Positions 41,403-50,545 are shown, numbered from the stretch's first letter. The stretch is 63,660 nucleotides of DNA from Kitasatospora xanthocidica (GCF_014656195.1 NZ_BNBY01000037.1:1-63660); one strand, 5' to 3'. Notes: generated from the letters alone by a model not told the origin. A program made the numbers and translations.

Positions 41403-42764
41403 GTGAGCGACCACGCCACCTCCACGGCCCCGGCCGCCGGAGCCGGACCGTACCCGTTCACCGGAGCCGGACCGTACCCGGCCGCCGGGGCCGACACCCT
41501 CTCCGCCCATCCGCTGTACGCGCGCCTGGCCCGGATCGGCCAGCGCCTGCGGCAGGCGGACCGCGACCACCCCTGGGCGCTCGACGCCGCCGTGGTCGCC
41601 GGCGTCGTCCTCCTCTTCTGCCTGCCCGACCTCTTCCCGGGGTACGGCAACGAGGGCCCGCGCGAGCACCGCCTCGTCCTCGCCCGGCCGCCGCTGGCCG
41701 CGATGCTGGCGCTGCAGGCCGGCCTGGTCGTCCCGCTGCTGTGGCGCCGGCGCCGGCCCACGGCGGCGTTCGTCACGATCATGGCGGTGTTCGCCCTGCA
41801 GTGGTCGCTGAACGTCGGCCTGCGCGCCGACGTCGCCCTGCTGGTCGCCCTCTACAGCCTGGCCCTGCACGGCCGGCTGCGGCACCTGGCGTGGTCCTGT
41901 GCCGCCATGGCCGGCGCCGTCTCCCTGGTCGCGGTCGCGATCTCCGACGGCGGACTGCCGATCGGGGACGCGCTGTTCTTCCTGTTCAGCGCCACCACCG
42001 CGGCCGTCGCCGTCGGCATCGCGGTGCGGATCCGCCGCGCCCAGCTCGCCGGGCTGCGCGAACGCGCGGCCCGCCTGGAGATCGAACGCGACCAGCGCAG
42101 CCGGCTCGCCACCGCCACCGAACGCACCCGGGTGGCCCGCGAGATGCACGACATCATCGGCCACAACCTGTCCGTCATCGTCACCCTCGCCGACGGCGGG
42201 GCGTACGCGGCCCAGGCCGCCCCCGAACGCGGCCGGGAGGCCCTGCTGCTGATCGGCGACACCAGCCGCCAGGCGCTCGGCGAACTGCGGCGGATGCTCG
42301 GCGTCCTGCGGGACCAGGGCGACGAGGCCGCCGAGTTCACCCCGCAGCCGGGCATCGCCGACCTCGACGGGCTGTGCACCCGCATCCGCGCCGCCGGACC
42401 GCGGGTGGTGTACACGGCCGCCGGGGACCTCGACCGCCTGGACCGGGGCGTGCAGCTGATGGCCTACCGCATCGTCCAGGAGTCGCTCACCAACACCCTC
42501 AAGCACGCCGGGCCGGAAACCCGCGCCCACGTCACCCTGTCCGCCGAGGCCGACCGGCTGCGGGTCCGCGTCCAGGACAGCGGCCCGCCCCCCGGCGTCC
42601 GTCCGCCCGTGCACCCGGGCGGCGACGGCCACGGCCTGGCCGGCATCCGGGAGCGCGCGGCCCTCTACGGCGGAACCGTCACCGCCGGCCCCGGCCCCGG
42701 TGCAGGATGGACCGTGGAGGCCGTACTCGACCTCACCCCCGATCCGACAGGCGGCCCGACGTGA
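41403..42764 (+). CDS. NarL-type sensor histidine kinase
   Basis: 453 aa from GTG 41403 (GGAGG 8 nt upstream). The N-terminus has a GAGPYP duplication, followed by about five membrane segments. The HisKA_3 phosphoacceptor is in RVAREMHDIIGHNLSVIV (near residue 246). The HATPase has QESLTNTLKHAG (N box) and DSGPP...GHGLAGIRERA (G boxes). The stop overlaps the regulator start by GTGA. It is placed behind an ABC exporter, so it probably senses a substrate or stress of that pump. Confidence 0.93.
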   Translation: MSDHATSTAPAAGAGPYPFTGAGPYPAAGADTLSAHPLYARLARIGQRLRQADRDHPWALDAAVVAGVVLLFCLPDLFPGYGNEGPREHRLVLARPPLAAMLALQAGLVVPLLWRRRRPTAAFVTIMAVFALQWSLNVGLRADVALLVALYSLALHGRLRHLAWSCAAMAGAVSLVAVAISDGGLPIGDALFFLFSATTAAVAVGIAVRIRRAQLAGLRERAARLEIERDQRSRLATATERTRVAREMHDIIGHNLSVIVTLADGGAYAAQAAPERGREALLLIGDTSRQALGELRRMLGVLRDQGDEAAEFTPQPGIADLDGLCTRIRAAGPRVVYTAAGDLDRLDRGVQLMAYRIVQESLTNTLKHAGPETRAHVTLSAEADRLRVRVQDSGPPPGVRPPVHPGGDGHGLAGIRERAALYGGTVTAGPGPGAGWTVEAVLDLTPDPTGGPT

Positions 42765-43438
42765 CCACCGTCCTCATCGTGGACGACCAGCCACTGCAGC
42801 GCTACGGCTTCCGCATGCTGCTGGAGAGCCAGTCCGACACCCAGGTCGTCGGCGAGGCCGCCCACGGAACGGAGGCCGTCCGGCTCACCGCCGACCTGCG
42901 GCCGGACGTCGTGCTGATGGACATCCGGATGCCCGGCATGGACGGCATCGAGGCCACCCGCCAGATCGTCGCCGCCGGCGGCCGCTCCCGCATCCTCGTC
43001 CTCACCACCTTCGACCTCGACGAGTACGCCCACGCCGCGCTGCGCGCCGGCGCCAGCGGCTTCCTGCTCAAGGACGCCCGCCCCGAGGAACTGCTCTCCG
43101 GCATCCGCTCGGTCGCCGAGGGCGACGCCGTCGTCGCCCCCGCCATCACCCGTCGGCTCCTCGACACCTACGCCCACCGCCTGCCCGTCCGCCCGCCCGG
43201 CACGGCACCCGCCGCCGACCCCCGGCTGGAGGCGCTGACCGACCGCGAACGGCAGATCCTGGTCGCCATCGCCCACGGGTGGACCAACGGCGAGATAGCG
43301 CAGCGCCTGGTCCTCGCCGAGTCGACCGTCAAGACCCACGTCAGCCGGGTGCTGGCGAAGATCGGCGCCCGGGACCGCGTCCAGGCGGTGATCTTCGCCT
43401 ACGACCGAGGCCTGACCAGGCCCCAGCCGCCCATCTGA
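42761..43438 (+). CDS. NarL/LuxR-type response regulator
   Basis: 225 aa. The receiver domain has the acidic pair (IVDDQ), the phospho-acceptor Asp in VVLMDIRMPGMDG, Thr in LVLTTFD and Lys in FLLKDARPEE. The C-terminal LuxR HTH is LTDRERQILVAIAHGWTNGE followed by AESTVKTHVSRVLAKIG. The GTG start is coupled to the kinase. Its target is probably the palindrome upstream of the ABC operon, or its own. Confidence 0.95.
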   Translation: MTTVLIVDDQPLQRYGFRMLLESQSDTQVVGEAAHGTEAVRLTADLRPDVVLMDIRMPGMDGIEATRQIVAAGGRSRILVLTTFDLDEYAHAALRAGASGFLLKDARPEELLSGIRSVAEGDAVVAPAITRRLLDTYAHRLPVRPPGTAPAADPRLEALTDRERQILVAIAHGWTNGEIAQRLVLAESTVKTHVSRVLAKIGARDRVQAVIFAYDRGLTRPQPPI

Positions 43439-43579
43439 GCGGGGATCACGGCCCGCCCGGCTCGGACCCCCGCTTGCGGGCCGACGCTCCGCCACCCTTC
43501 GGCCGGGAGATGCGCCCCCACCGCATCGCGTCCCTCCTCCGCCTTGCGAGGCGCGCACCCCTACGCCGCCCCGCCCGCC

Positions 43580-44269
43580 CTAACGCGCGGACGACGGGGG
43601 TTGGACAACGGGCCCCAGGGCGCCGACGGTGAGCCAGGCGGTGGCGAGGAGCCAGCCGCCGAGGACGTCGAGCGGCCAGTGGACCCCGAGGTAGACGCGG
43701 CTGAGGCCGATCGCGAGGGCGAACAGCGCGGCCTCCGCGATCGCCGCCGGGGCCGCCGACGGGTGGGCCCGGGCGACGGCCAGTGCCAGCAGGCCGGCGG
43801 CGAGCGCGGCGGTGAAGGAGTGGCCGGAGGGGAAGGCGAACCCGGACGCGTCCGTCGCCCAGGTCGTCGCGGGCGGCCGGGGCCGGCCGCAGGCGTGCAT
43901 CACCCCCAGCCGCAGGAGCTGGCCCGCGACCAGCCACAGCACCGGGGCGAGCAGCAGGAGAACGCCGCGGCGGGGGTCGCGCGGCGCGGGGGCGGCCCGG
44001 AGGGTGACGGCCCCGGCGGCGAACGCGAGCAGGTACGGCACCGGGCCGGAGCCGAGCCAGGTCAGCGCGACGGCCGCGCTGCGGGCGCCCTCCGGCCGGT
44101 GGGTGGCGGCCCAGTCGTCGGCGGACCGTTCGAACGGGAACGGCGCCCAGCCACGGGTGGCCAGCAGCACGGCGAGCCCCGTGAACAGCAGGGCGGCGGT
44201 GAGGGCGACGAGGGCGACGAGGGGCAACGGGCCGCCGAGCCGCCGGGCCCGGCCCGGTGAGTGGTTCAT
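43580..44269 (-). CDS. PAP2-family membrane phosphatase
   Basis: 229 aa with about five to six membrane segments. The three phosphatase motifs are CGRPRPP, FPSGHSFTAA and SRVYLGVHWPLDVLGGW, including both catalytic His. The family dephosphorylates lipid phosphates such as undecaprenyl pyrophosphate or phosphatidic acid. ATG 44269. It may be cotranscribed with the SpoIIE phosphatase 59 nt upstream. Confidence 0.9.
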   Translation of the reverse strand: MNHSPGRARRLGGPLPLVALVALTAALLFTGLAVLLATRGWAPFPFERSADDWAATHRPEGARSAAVALTWLGSGPVPYLLAFAAGAVTLRAAPAPRDPRRGVLLLLAPVLWLVAGQLLRLGVMHACGRPRPPATTWATDASGFAFPSGHSFTAALAAGLLALAVARAHPSAAPAAIAEAALFALAIGLSRVYLGVHWPLDVLGGWLLATAWLTVGALGPVVQPPSSAR

Positions 44270-44327
44270 CGACGGTGCCGCCTTTCCTCGCGCTGCCTTT
44301 CTCCCTGCACCCGGCCGGTGCGATCGG

Positions 44328-45470
44328 TCAGTCGCCGTCAGCCGCCGTCTGCCGCCCGCGCCCGGCCGGTCGCCGGACGGCGAGCAGCGCGGTGTCGTCG
44401 GTGAGCCGGTCGCCGGTGTGCCGGACGACGGCGGCGGCCACGTCGTCGACCAGCCGTTCGGGGTCGGCCGCCCCGGGCTCGCGGGCCAGCCGGTCGAGGT
44501 GGGTGCGGAGGGGGAAGAACGTGCCGTGCCGGTCGCGGGCCTCGGTCACCCCGTCGGAGACGATCAGCACGGTCTCGCCCGGGTCCAGCCGGACCCGGTG
44601 GACCGGCGGCAGACCGCCCGCGAGGTGGGCGAGGCCGATCGGCGCGCCGTTGCCCGGCGGCAACTGCCGTACGCCGCCGGGGCCGAGGACGTGCGGGCTG
44701 TCGTGGCCGAAGTTGACCACCTCGACCTCGCCCGGCGACCCGGTGGGGAAGGAGATGACGACGGCGGTGGCGAACCGCTCGTCCTGGGCGCCCATCCGGA
44801 CGGAGAACACGTTCTGCCGGTGCAGCCGTTCCTCCAGCCAGGAGGCGACGTCGGCCAGGTCCTCCTGGCGGTAGCCGGCCTCCCGGAAGCAGCCGACCAG
44901 GGCCGCCGCGGTGGAGACGGCCGGCAGGCCCTTGCCCTGGACGTCGCCGAGGATGACCCGGGCGCCGTACGGGGTGGCGAGGACGTCGTAGAAGTCGCCG
45001 CCGACCCTGGCCTCGACGTCGGCCGCCAGGTAGCGGGCGGCCGAGTCGACGCCGCCCCAGCCCGGCGGGACCGAGCGCAGCACGACCTGCCGGGTGGTCT
45101 CGGCGGTGCCCTGGAGGTGACGGACGTAGGCGACGGCCCGGGCGCGGTAGACGCTGAGCGGGACGGCGAGGGCGGATCCGGCGATCACCAGCAGGTAGTC
45201 CTCGATCCCCTGGTCCTTGACCCAGATGCTGTCCAGCACGGGGTAGCCGGCGATCGCGAGCGCGGCGAACACGGTGGTGAGCAGCGGGTCGCACAGGCCG
45301 GCGGCGACCACGGGCACCAGGACCAGCCAGCTGACGGACGAGAAGTTCGCGGGCGTCGCCGCCGCCACGGCCACCACCGCCGCGAGCAGCGCGGTGGGCA
45401 CCAGCCAGGAGCGGTGGCCGTACCGGATCAGCAGGGGCAGGGGCGGCCGCGGTGCCTCCTCGGAACCCAC
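44328..45470 (-). CDS. Membrane-anchored SpoIIE-type PP2C phosphatase
   Basis: 380 aa from GTG 45470. Three to four N-terminal membrane segments are followed by a SpoIIE domain: GGDFYDVLATPYG, ILGDVQGKGLPAVSTAA, VSDGVTEARD, and the C-terminal DDTALLAVRRP. Metal-binding aspartates are present. Such proteins dephosphorylate anti-anti-sigma factors in partner-switching stress pathways, which are numerous in Streptomyces. There is no kinase or sigma partner next to it. Confidence 0.92.
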   Translation of the reverse strand: MGSEEAPRPPLPLLIRYGHRSWLVPTALLAAVVAVAAATPANFSSVSWLVLVPVVAAGLCDPLLTTVFAALAIAGYPVLDSIWVKDQGIEDYLLVIAGSALAVPLSVYRARAVAYVRHLQGTAETTRQVVLRSVPPGWGGVDSAARYLAADVEARVGGDFYDVLATPYGARVILGDVQGKGLPAVSTAAALVGCFREAGYRQEDLADVASWLEERLHRQNVFSVRMGAQDERFATAVVISFPTGSPGEVEVVNFGHDSPHVLGPGGVRQLPPGNGAPIGLAHLAGGLPPVHRVRLDPGETVLIVSDGVTEARDRHGTFFPLRTHLDRLAREPGAADPERLVDDVAAAVVRHTGDRLTDDTALLAVRRPAGRGRQTAADGD

Positions 45471-45698
45471 CCGGCCACCGCCCTCCTCGGCCCGGTGTGC
45501 CGCGGGGCCGCGCGCGGGGCGCGGCGGGCGCGGCCGCCGGGCCTGCTCTCCATCCCCGCGCCCGGTGCGAAGCCGTGGGGCGGAGCCGTCGCGGCCAGGC
45601 TAGGCGACCGGGCCGGGTGCGGAGGGGGCCGCGCCCCCGGTCGTCGCACGATCGGACCAGTCGCCGCCACGGGTCGGCCCGGGGCGGACGGTCGACGC
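45471..45698. other. Gene-free GC-rich stretch
   Basis: First part of the 312-bp divergent gap between the SpoIIE phosphatase and the aldolase-like gene. Apart from short GC-rich inverted repeats (for example around 45515-45540), I see no gene or recognisable site until the palindromes at 45699. Confidence 0.5.
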
Positions 45699-45733
45699 AG
45701 GACACGTTGTGTCCTATGGTGAACATTGTGTTC
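45699..45733. promoter_or_regulatory. Two palindromic operators of the aldolase/DapA operon
   Basis: AGGACACGTTGTGTCCT (45699-45715) is a perfect 7-bp inverted repeat with a 3-nt spacer. GAACATTGTGTTC (45721-45733) is a related 5-bp repeat with the same spacer. The centres are 20 bp apart, about two helical turns, 50 bp before the ATG. The cupin-XRE regulator at 47540-48115 is the natural candidate to bind. Confidence 0.75.
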
Positions 45734-45782
45734 TGAAGCATCGTTCCTCCGACACCCCCGGGAACCGAAGGAGAACCACGGC

Positions 45783-46616
45783 ATGGCCGACACGTTCGAA
45801 GCGGGCAAGTCCGAACTGGTGGACCTCGCCCACCGCCGGATGGAGACCGCGATCCCCGACAGCGGCTGGACGGTGCGCCAGAAGCTCGCCCTGACCTGCC
45901 GCATCCTGTTCGACGCCGGGCACGACTCCGGCCTGGCCGGACAGATCACCGCCCGCGCCGAGCGCCCGGGCACCTACTACACCCAGCGCCTCGGCCTCGG
46001 CTTCGACGAGGTCACCGAGTCCAACCTGCTGCTCGTCGACGAGGACCTGAACGTCCTGGAGGGGGACGGGATGGCCAACCCGGCCAACCGCTTCCACAGC
46101 TGGGTCTACCGCGCCCGGCCGGACGTCAACTGCGTCATCCACACCCACCCGCCGCACATCTCCGCCCTGTCCATGCTGGAGACCCCGCTGGTCGTCTCGC
46201 ACATGGACACCTGCCCGCTGTACGAGGACTGCGCGTTCCTGGAGGAGTGGCCCGGCATCCCGGTGGGCAACGAGGAGGGCGAGCTCATCGCCGCCGCGCT
46301 CGGCGACAAGCGGGCCCTGCTGCTCGCCCACCACGGCCAGCTGGTCGCCACCGGGACGATCGAGGAGGCCTGCACCCTCGCCCTGCTCTTCGAACGGGCC
46401 GCCCGGCTGCAGCTGCTGGCGAGCGCCGCCGGCCGGATCCGGGAGATCCCCGGGCCGCTGGCGCGGGAGGCGCACGACTGGATCTCCACCCCCAAACGCG
46501 GCCAGGCGAACTTCGCCTACTACGCCCGCCGCGCCCTGCGGGCCGGCCACGGCGACGCCGTCCCGGGCGCGACCGGCTCCACCCCTGCCTCCGTTCCCGC
46601 CCCGAAGGAGTCCTGA
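45783..46616 (+). CDS. Class II aldolase/adducin-family protein
   Basis: 277 aa. Zinc-site signature HTHPPHISALSML plus a later LLLAHHGQLVATG (third His). The family includes fuculose-phosphate aldolases, ribulose-phosphate epimerases and decarboxylases. The intact His triad suggests an active metal-dependent enzyme; the substrate is unknown. ATG 45783 has AAGGAG upstream. It is followed after 1 nt by the DapA-family gene, so the two likely act on one catabolic route. Confidence 0.9.
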   Translation: MADTFEAGKSELVDLAHRRMETAIPDSGWTVRQKLALTCRILFDAGHDSGLAGQITARAERPGTYYTQRLGLGFDEVTESNLLLVDEDLNVLEGDGMANPANRFHSWVYRARPDVNCVIHTHPPHISALSMLETPLVVSHMDTCPLYEDCAFLEEWPGIPVGNEEGELIAAALGDKRALLLAHHGQLVATGTIEEACTLALLFERAARLQLLASAAGRIREIPGPLAREAHDWISTPKRGQANFAYYARRALRAGHGDAVPGATGSTPASVPAPKES

Positions 46617-46617
46617 G

Positions 46618-47517
46618 ATGGCCACGACCGCCCTGGAAGGCGTCATCGCCTACCCGGTCACCCCGTTCTCCCGCACCGACGGCGGCCCGGACCTCGCCCG
46701 GCTGGCCGAGCTGATCGACCGCCTGATCGCCGCCGGCTGCCACGCGATCGCCCCGCTCGGCTCCACCGGCGAGAGCGCCTACCTCGAGGACCGGGAGTGG
46801 TACGACGCCGCCGAGGCCTCGGTCGCCGCCGTCGCGGGCCGGGTGCCGACCGTGGTGGGCATCGCCGACCTCACCACCCGCGGCGCCGTCCGCCGGGCCC
46901 GGTACGCCGAGCACGTGGGCGCGGACGTGGTGATGGTGCTGCCGCTGTCGTACTGGAAGCTGGACGAACGGGAGGTCACCCGGCACTACCAGGAGATCGC
47001 CGGTGCGATCGGCATCCCGCTGATGGTCTACAACAACCCGGCCACCGCCGGGGTGGACCTTCCGCCGGAGCTGCTGCACCGGCTGGTCGACCGGGTGGAG
47101 AACATCACCATGGTCAAGGAGAGCAGTGGCGACGTCCAGCGGATGCACCGGCTCGTCCAACTGTCCGACGGCGCGCTGCCGTTCTACAACGGGTCCAACA
47201 CGCTGGCGCTGGCGGCGTTCGCGGCCGGTGCGGCCGGCTGGTGCACGGCCGCGCCCTGCCTGATCCCGGAGCTCACCCTGGAGCTGTACCGGGCGGTGCG
47301 GGCCGGTGAGCTCGACGCGGCCCGGCGGGTGTTCCACCGGCAACTGCCGCTGCTGCGGTTCCTGCTCGGCGGCGGTCTGCCGACCACGGTCAAGGCCGGG
47401 CTGGCGTTGCGGGGTCTGGACGTCGGCGAGCCCCGCCTCCCGCTGCTGCCGCTGGACGAGGAGCGGACGGGGCTGTTGGCCGGGCTGCTGGCCGAGGCGG
47501 CGGCACCGGGCGCCTGA
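46618..47517 (+). CDS. DapA-family aldolase/lyase
   Basis: 299 aa. A class I Schiff-base TIM barrel: GSTGESAYL, the catalytic Tyr in MVYNNPATAG, and the lysine in NITMVKESSGD. DapA itself is not required to sit with a class II aldolase; family members also include N-acetylneuraminate lyase, KDG aldolase and hydroxy-oxo-acid lyases. The pairing with an aldolase-like gene and a cupin-XRE regulator indicates catabolism rather than lysine synthesis. It is convergent with the regulator gene. Confidence 0.9.
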   Translation: MATTALEGVIAYPVTPFSRTDGGPDLARLAELIDRLIAAGCHAIAPLGSTGESAYLEDREWYDAAEASVAAVAGRVPTVVGIADLTTRGAVRRARYAEHVGADVVMVLPLSYWKLDEREVTRHYQEIAGAIGIPLMVYNNPATAGVDLPPELLHRLVDRVENITMVKESSGDVQRMHRLVQLSDGALPFYNGSNTLALAAFAAGAAGWCTAAPCLIPELTLELYRAVRAGELDAARRVFHRQLPLLRFLLGGGLPTTVKAGLALRGLDVGEPRLPLLPLDEERTGLLAGLLAEAAAPGA

Positions 47518-47539
47518 CGCCGCGGGCGCCCGCCGCGCC

Positions 47540-48115
47540 TCAGGGCAGGGTGGGGACGGGATCCGAGGAGCCGGCCGGGTCGTCGTGGATGACCACGAGG
47601 ATCTCGGCCGGCTCCGCGCCGGTGCTCCGGCAGCGGTGCGGCAGCGCCGAGTTGAAGTAGACGCTGTCCCCGGGGCCGAGTCGTACCGTGCGCTCCGGGA
47701 ACTCCAGCTCCGCGGTGCCCGCGTGCACGAAGAGGAACTCCTCGCCCGCGTGGGACTTGTACGCCGACCCGGTCGGGTCGGCCGGCGGGTACATCACGAA
47801 CGGCACCATCCGCTTGCCGCTGAGGCCGGTCGCGATGCCCTCGTAGTGCGGGGTGCCGGGGCCGGCCCCCTCGGCGATCGGGGTGCGCTCGCCGGCCCGC
47901 ACCACGGTGACGAGCTCGGGCTCCACCTCGTCGGAGAACAGCCGGCCGACGTCGACGTTGAGCGCGTGGGCCAGCTTGAGCGCGGTCGAGATCGACGGGT
48001 CGCTGAGACCACGCTCGACCTTGGAGAGGTAGCTCTTGGTGACCCCCACCTGCTCGGCCAGCGCCTCCAGGCTGAGCCGGTTCTGCTTCCGCAGCACCCG
48101 CAGTCTGCCGCTCAT
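47540..48115 (-). CDS. Cupin-XRE transcriptional regulator
   Basis: 191 aa. An N-terminal XRE HTH (LRVLRKQNRLSLEALAEQ, TKSYLSKVERGLSDPSIST) is followed by a C-terminal cupin (SHAGEEFLFVHAGTAELEF, GDSVYFNSALPHRCRS) that usually binds a small effector. Regulators of this build control small catabolic operons next to them. The palindromes at 45699-45733 are the proposed binding sites. Confidence 0.93.
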   Translation of the reverse strand: MSGRLRVLRKQNRLSLEALAEQVGVTKSYLSKVERGLSDPSISTALKLAHALNVDVGRLFSDEVEPELVTVVRAGERTPIAEGAGPGTPHYEGIATGLSGKRMVPFVMYPPADPTGSAYKSHAGEEFLFVHAGTAELEFPERTVRLGPGDSVYFNSALPHRCRSTGAEPAEILVVIHDDPAGSSDPVPTLP

Positions 48116-48200
48116 GCGCCACCCCTCACCCGCGGAATCGTCCGGTCCAGTATCCCACCGCGGGCCGGCCGGCTGACCTGGCGGTCACGACGCACCGGCC

Positions 48201-48887
48201 TCAGCCCTCCCGGGCCGCCGCGGTGGTGACGGCCGTGGCGATCAGCCAGCCGAGCAGCGGCACGCTCAGGGAGACGGGCAGCGGCCACAGGGTGGTGGTG
48301 AAGAGGAAGCTGCCGAGCATGGCGGCGCCGGCCGTCCAGGAGGCGCCGAGGACGGGGACGGCCAGGGCGGTGTCGCGCGGCCAGGCCAGGCCGTACGCCG
48401 TCAGCGCCGTACCCGCGCCGATCAGCAGGGCCAGCTCGAAGGAGGTCAGTACGGGGGTGCTGCGGACGGTGGCCCGGTGGCCGTGCCAGGAGACCTCGAT
48501 CACCCGGCCGTTCCAGACCTTCAGGTCGACGTCGGTGCCGACCTGGGCCTCGTCGTAGAAGGCCTCGCCCACTTCGAGGGTATGGGCGGGAGCCTCCTCC
48601 CGGCCGACCGTCATCTTGTAGGTGGTGGAATCGCTGGTCTCCTTGTACGTCAGCGCCCGGACCTTGCCGGTCTCGTGGCGCACACAGGCGGTGCCCGGCG
48701 CGGTGCCCGCCGCGCCGCAGACCGGAGCCGTCCGGTGGGCGGCCATCTCGTGGTAGGTCGCCACGAACCAGCCGAAGCCGGCGGCCACGGTGGCCAGGCC
48801 CGCCAGCACCAGCAGGCTCCGGGCCAGCACGCGGGCGACCGTCCTGAAGGCCCCGGGCGGCCTGGCGTCCTCGGTCCGTGCGTCCAT
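48201..48887 (-). CDS. Membrane protein of unknown function, paralogue 1 of 4
   Basis: 228 aa, ATG 48887 (GAGGGGG upstream). One N-terminal membrane helix (LARSLLVLAGLATVAAGFGW) leads into an outer domain with APVCGAAGTAPGTACVRHETGKV, VDLKVWNGRVIEVSWHGH, then STPVLTSFELALL and three more membrane segments. The two Cys of CG-x8-C are conserved in all four copies and could form a disulfide. The VWxGRVxEV strand recalls DUF3592-like proteins. The function is unknown. Confidence 0.82.
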   Translation of the reverse strand: MDARTEDARPPGAFRTVARVLARSLLVLAGLATVAAGFGWFVATYHEMAAHRTAPVCGAAGTAPGTACVRHETGKVRALTYKETSDSTTYKMTVGREEAPAHTLEVGEAFYDEAQVGTDVDLKVWNGRVIEVSWHGHRATVRSTPVLTSFELALLIGAGTALTAYGLAWPRDTALAVPVLGASWTAGAAMLGSFLFTTTLWPLPVSLSVPLLGWLIATAVTTAAAREG

Positions 48888-48930
48888 CGCAACCCCCTCG
48901 ATCGTGGCCGGGCACCTCCCCGATGCCCAG

Positions 48931-48995
48931 CAGGATGATCTCAGGGGCGGCGCCACCGGGGGAACAACTCGGCTTTCCTGTAGCACAGTTGTAGA
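48931..48995 (-). promoter_or_regulatory. Conserved upstream block of paralogue 1
   Basis: On the minus strand it reads CACAACTGTGCTACAGGAAA ... GTTGTTCCCCC, then 18 nt, then TGAGATCAT, about 50 nt before the ATG. The same block precedes paralogues 2 and 3 and, in weaker form, 4. It is a probable shared promoter with an upstream activator or operator element. Confidence 0.6.
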
Positions 48996-49029
48996 CGGTC
49001 TGCGGTGAGGCCGCGACGCGGGAGGGCCG

Positions 49030-49719
49030 TCAGTAGTCCAGGGCGGCCGCCGTGGCGAAGGCGGTCATGACCACCCAGCCGAAGACGGGGATCCCCAGGG
49101 TGACCCCGAACGAGCACTGCGAGACGGTGTACACGAGGCTGCCGAAGGTCGAGAGGACGAGGACGCCGACGGCGACGCCGCTCGGCGCGCCCGAGCGGGA
49201 CCAGGACAGTCCGTGGGCGGTGAGGGCCGATCCCAGCGCGACCAGCAGGCCCACCTTGAGGGAGGTCAGCCAGGGCGTGCTCGGGATCGGGTCCCGGTGC
49301 CCCCGGTAGAAGACCTCGGCGACCCGGTCGTGCCAGATCGTCAGGTCCACGTCCGCGCCGACCTCGGTGTCGTAGTAGAACTCCTTGCTGACCGAGTAGC
49401 CGTCGCCGGGCGCGGTCTCCCTGCCGATGGTCAAGTGGTAGACGGTGCTGTCGCCGCTGTTGTCGACGTTCTTCGCGACCACCTTGCCGGTCTCGTGCCG
49501 GGCGCAGTCCGTGCCGGGCGCGGCCGCCGCCGTGCCGCAGACCGGGGCGGTGCGGTAGGCGCCCCCCGCGTCGTACGCGTCGATGAACCACTCGAAGCCG
49601 AGCACGGTGGAGGCCAGCCCGGCCGCCAGGAGCAGGCCCTGGGCCAGGACGCGGGCGGCCACCCCGACGATCCGCCGGAGGCGGCGGGGAGGTCTGGCGT
49701 CCTCGATCCGAGCGTTCAT
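49030..49719 (-). CDS. Membrane protein of unknown function, paralogue 2 of 4
   Basis: 229 aa, ATG 49719. Same layout as its neighbours: N-terminal helix (LAQGLLLAAGLASTVLGFEW), APVCGTAAAAPGTDCARHETGKV, VDLTIWHDRVAEVFYRGH, STPWLTSLKVGLL, and three C-terminal membrane segments. It is closest to paralogue 3 by eye. An unpaired Cys in the third membrane loop (SQCSFG) is unique to this copy. Confidence 0.82.
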   Translation of the reverse strand: MNARIEDARPPRRLRRIVGVAARVLAQGLLLAAGLASTVLGFEWFIDAYDAGGAYRTAPVCGTAAAAPGTDCARHETGKVVAKNVDNSGDSTVYHLTIGRETAPGDGYSVSKEFYYDTEVGADVDLTIWHDRVAEVFYRGHRDPIPSTPWLTSLKVGLLVALGSALTAHGLSWSRSGAPSGVAVGVLVLSTFGSLVYTVSQCSFGVTLGIPVFGWVVMTAFATAAALDY

Positions 49720-49750
49720 CGCAACCCCCTCGACCGTGACCCGGCACCCA

Positions 49751-49815
49751 GCAGGATGATGACAGCGGCGTGGCCGCCGGGGGAACAACCCGGGCTTCCT
49801 GTAACGCGGTTGGGA
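49751..49815 (-). promoter_or_regulatory. Conserved upstream block of paralogue 2
   Basis: Minus strand: CAACCGCGTTACAGGAAGC, GGGTTGTTCCCCC, 18 nt, TGTCATCAT. It matches the blocks at 48931-48995 and 50591-50660. Confidence 0.6.
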
Positions 49816-49849
49816 ACCTCCCGTGGCGGGGCCGTGACGGAGCCGGAGG

Positions 49850-50545
49850 TCAGTCCTCCCGGGCGGAGAACGTGGCGCCGGCGGTCATGCCCAGCCAGCC
49901 GAGGACCGGGACGACCAGGGCGGTGGCCGTGGACGTGGGCTCGGCCGCGATCAGGGAGCTGCCGAGGAAGGCGAAGAGGGCGACGGAGGCGGCGACGGCG
50001 GCGGGGGCCGGCGAGGCGCGCCAGGACAGGCCGTACGCGGTGAGCGCCGATCCGAGCGCGACCAGCAGGGCCACCTCGAGCGAGGTCAGCCAGGGCGTGC
50101 TCCGGGTCGGGGCCCGGTGGTCCCGGTAGGAGACCTCGGCGACCCGGCCGTGCCAGAGTGCCACGTCCACCTCCGTGCCGATCTCGGTCGCACGGTAGAA
50201 GTCCCAGCTGACCAAGTAGTTGCCCCGGTGCCCCGCCTCCCGGGTGACGGTCAGCCAGTACTGGTCGCCGGCCCCCTCGCCGCCGTCGGAGACGTCCCGG
50301 GCCGTCACCTTGCCGCTCTCGTACCGGGCGCAGTCGGTGCCGGGCGCGGCCGCCGCCGTGCCGCAGACCGGGGCGAAGCGGTAGCCGCTCACCTGGTCGA
50401 TCGCGCCGACGAACCAGCTGAAGCCGAGCACGGTGGTGGCCAGGCCGGCCGCCAGGAGCAGGCCCCGGGTCAGGACGCGGCCGGCCGTCCCGGTGATCCG
50501 TCCGGGGCGGCCGGGCGGCTTGGCGTTCTCGGTCCGAGCGTTCAT
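49850..50545 (-). CDS. Membrane protein of unknown function, paralogue 3 of 4
   Basis: 231 aa, ATG 50545. Conserved core: APVCGTAAAAPGTDCARYESGKV, YWLTVTREAGH, VDVALWHGRVAEVSYRDH, STPWLTSLEVALLVALG, and a four-helix membrane layout. Nucleotide identity with paralogue 2 is high around the Cys motif and the start codon, consistent with recent tandem duplication. Confidence 0.82.
   Translation of the reverse strand: MNARTENAKPPGRPGRITGTAGRVLTRGLLLAAGLATTVLGFSWFVGAIDQVSGYRFAPVCGTAAAAPGTDCARYESGKVTARDVSDGGEGAGDQYWLTVTREAGHRGNYLVSWDFYRATEIGTEVDVALWHGRVAEVSYRDHRAPTRSTPWLTSLEVALLVALGSALTAYGLSWRASPAPAAVAASVALFAFLGSSLIAAEPTSTATALVVPVLGWLGMTAGATFSARED

Noticed and set aside
46618..47517. Lysine-pathway dihydrodipicolinate synthase dapA
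   Set aside because: Paired by 1 nt with a class II aldolase-like gene and a cupin-XRE regulator. DapA-fold proteins have many catabolic roles.
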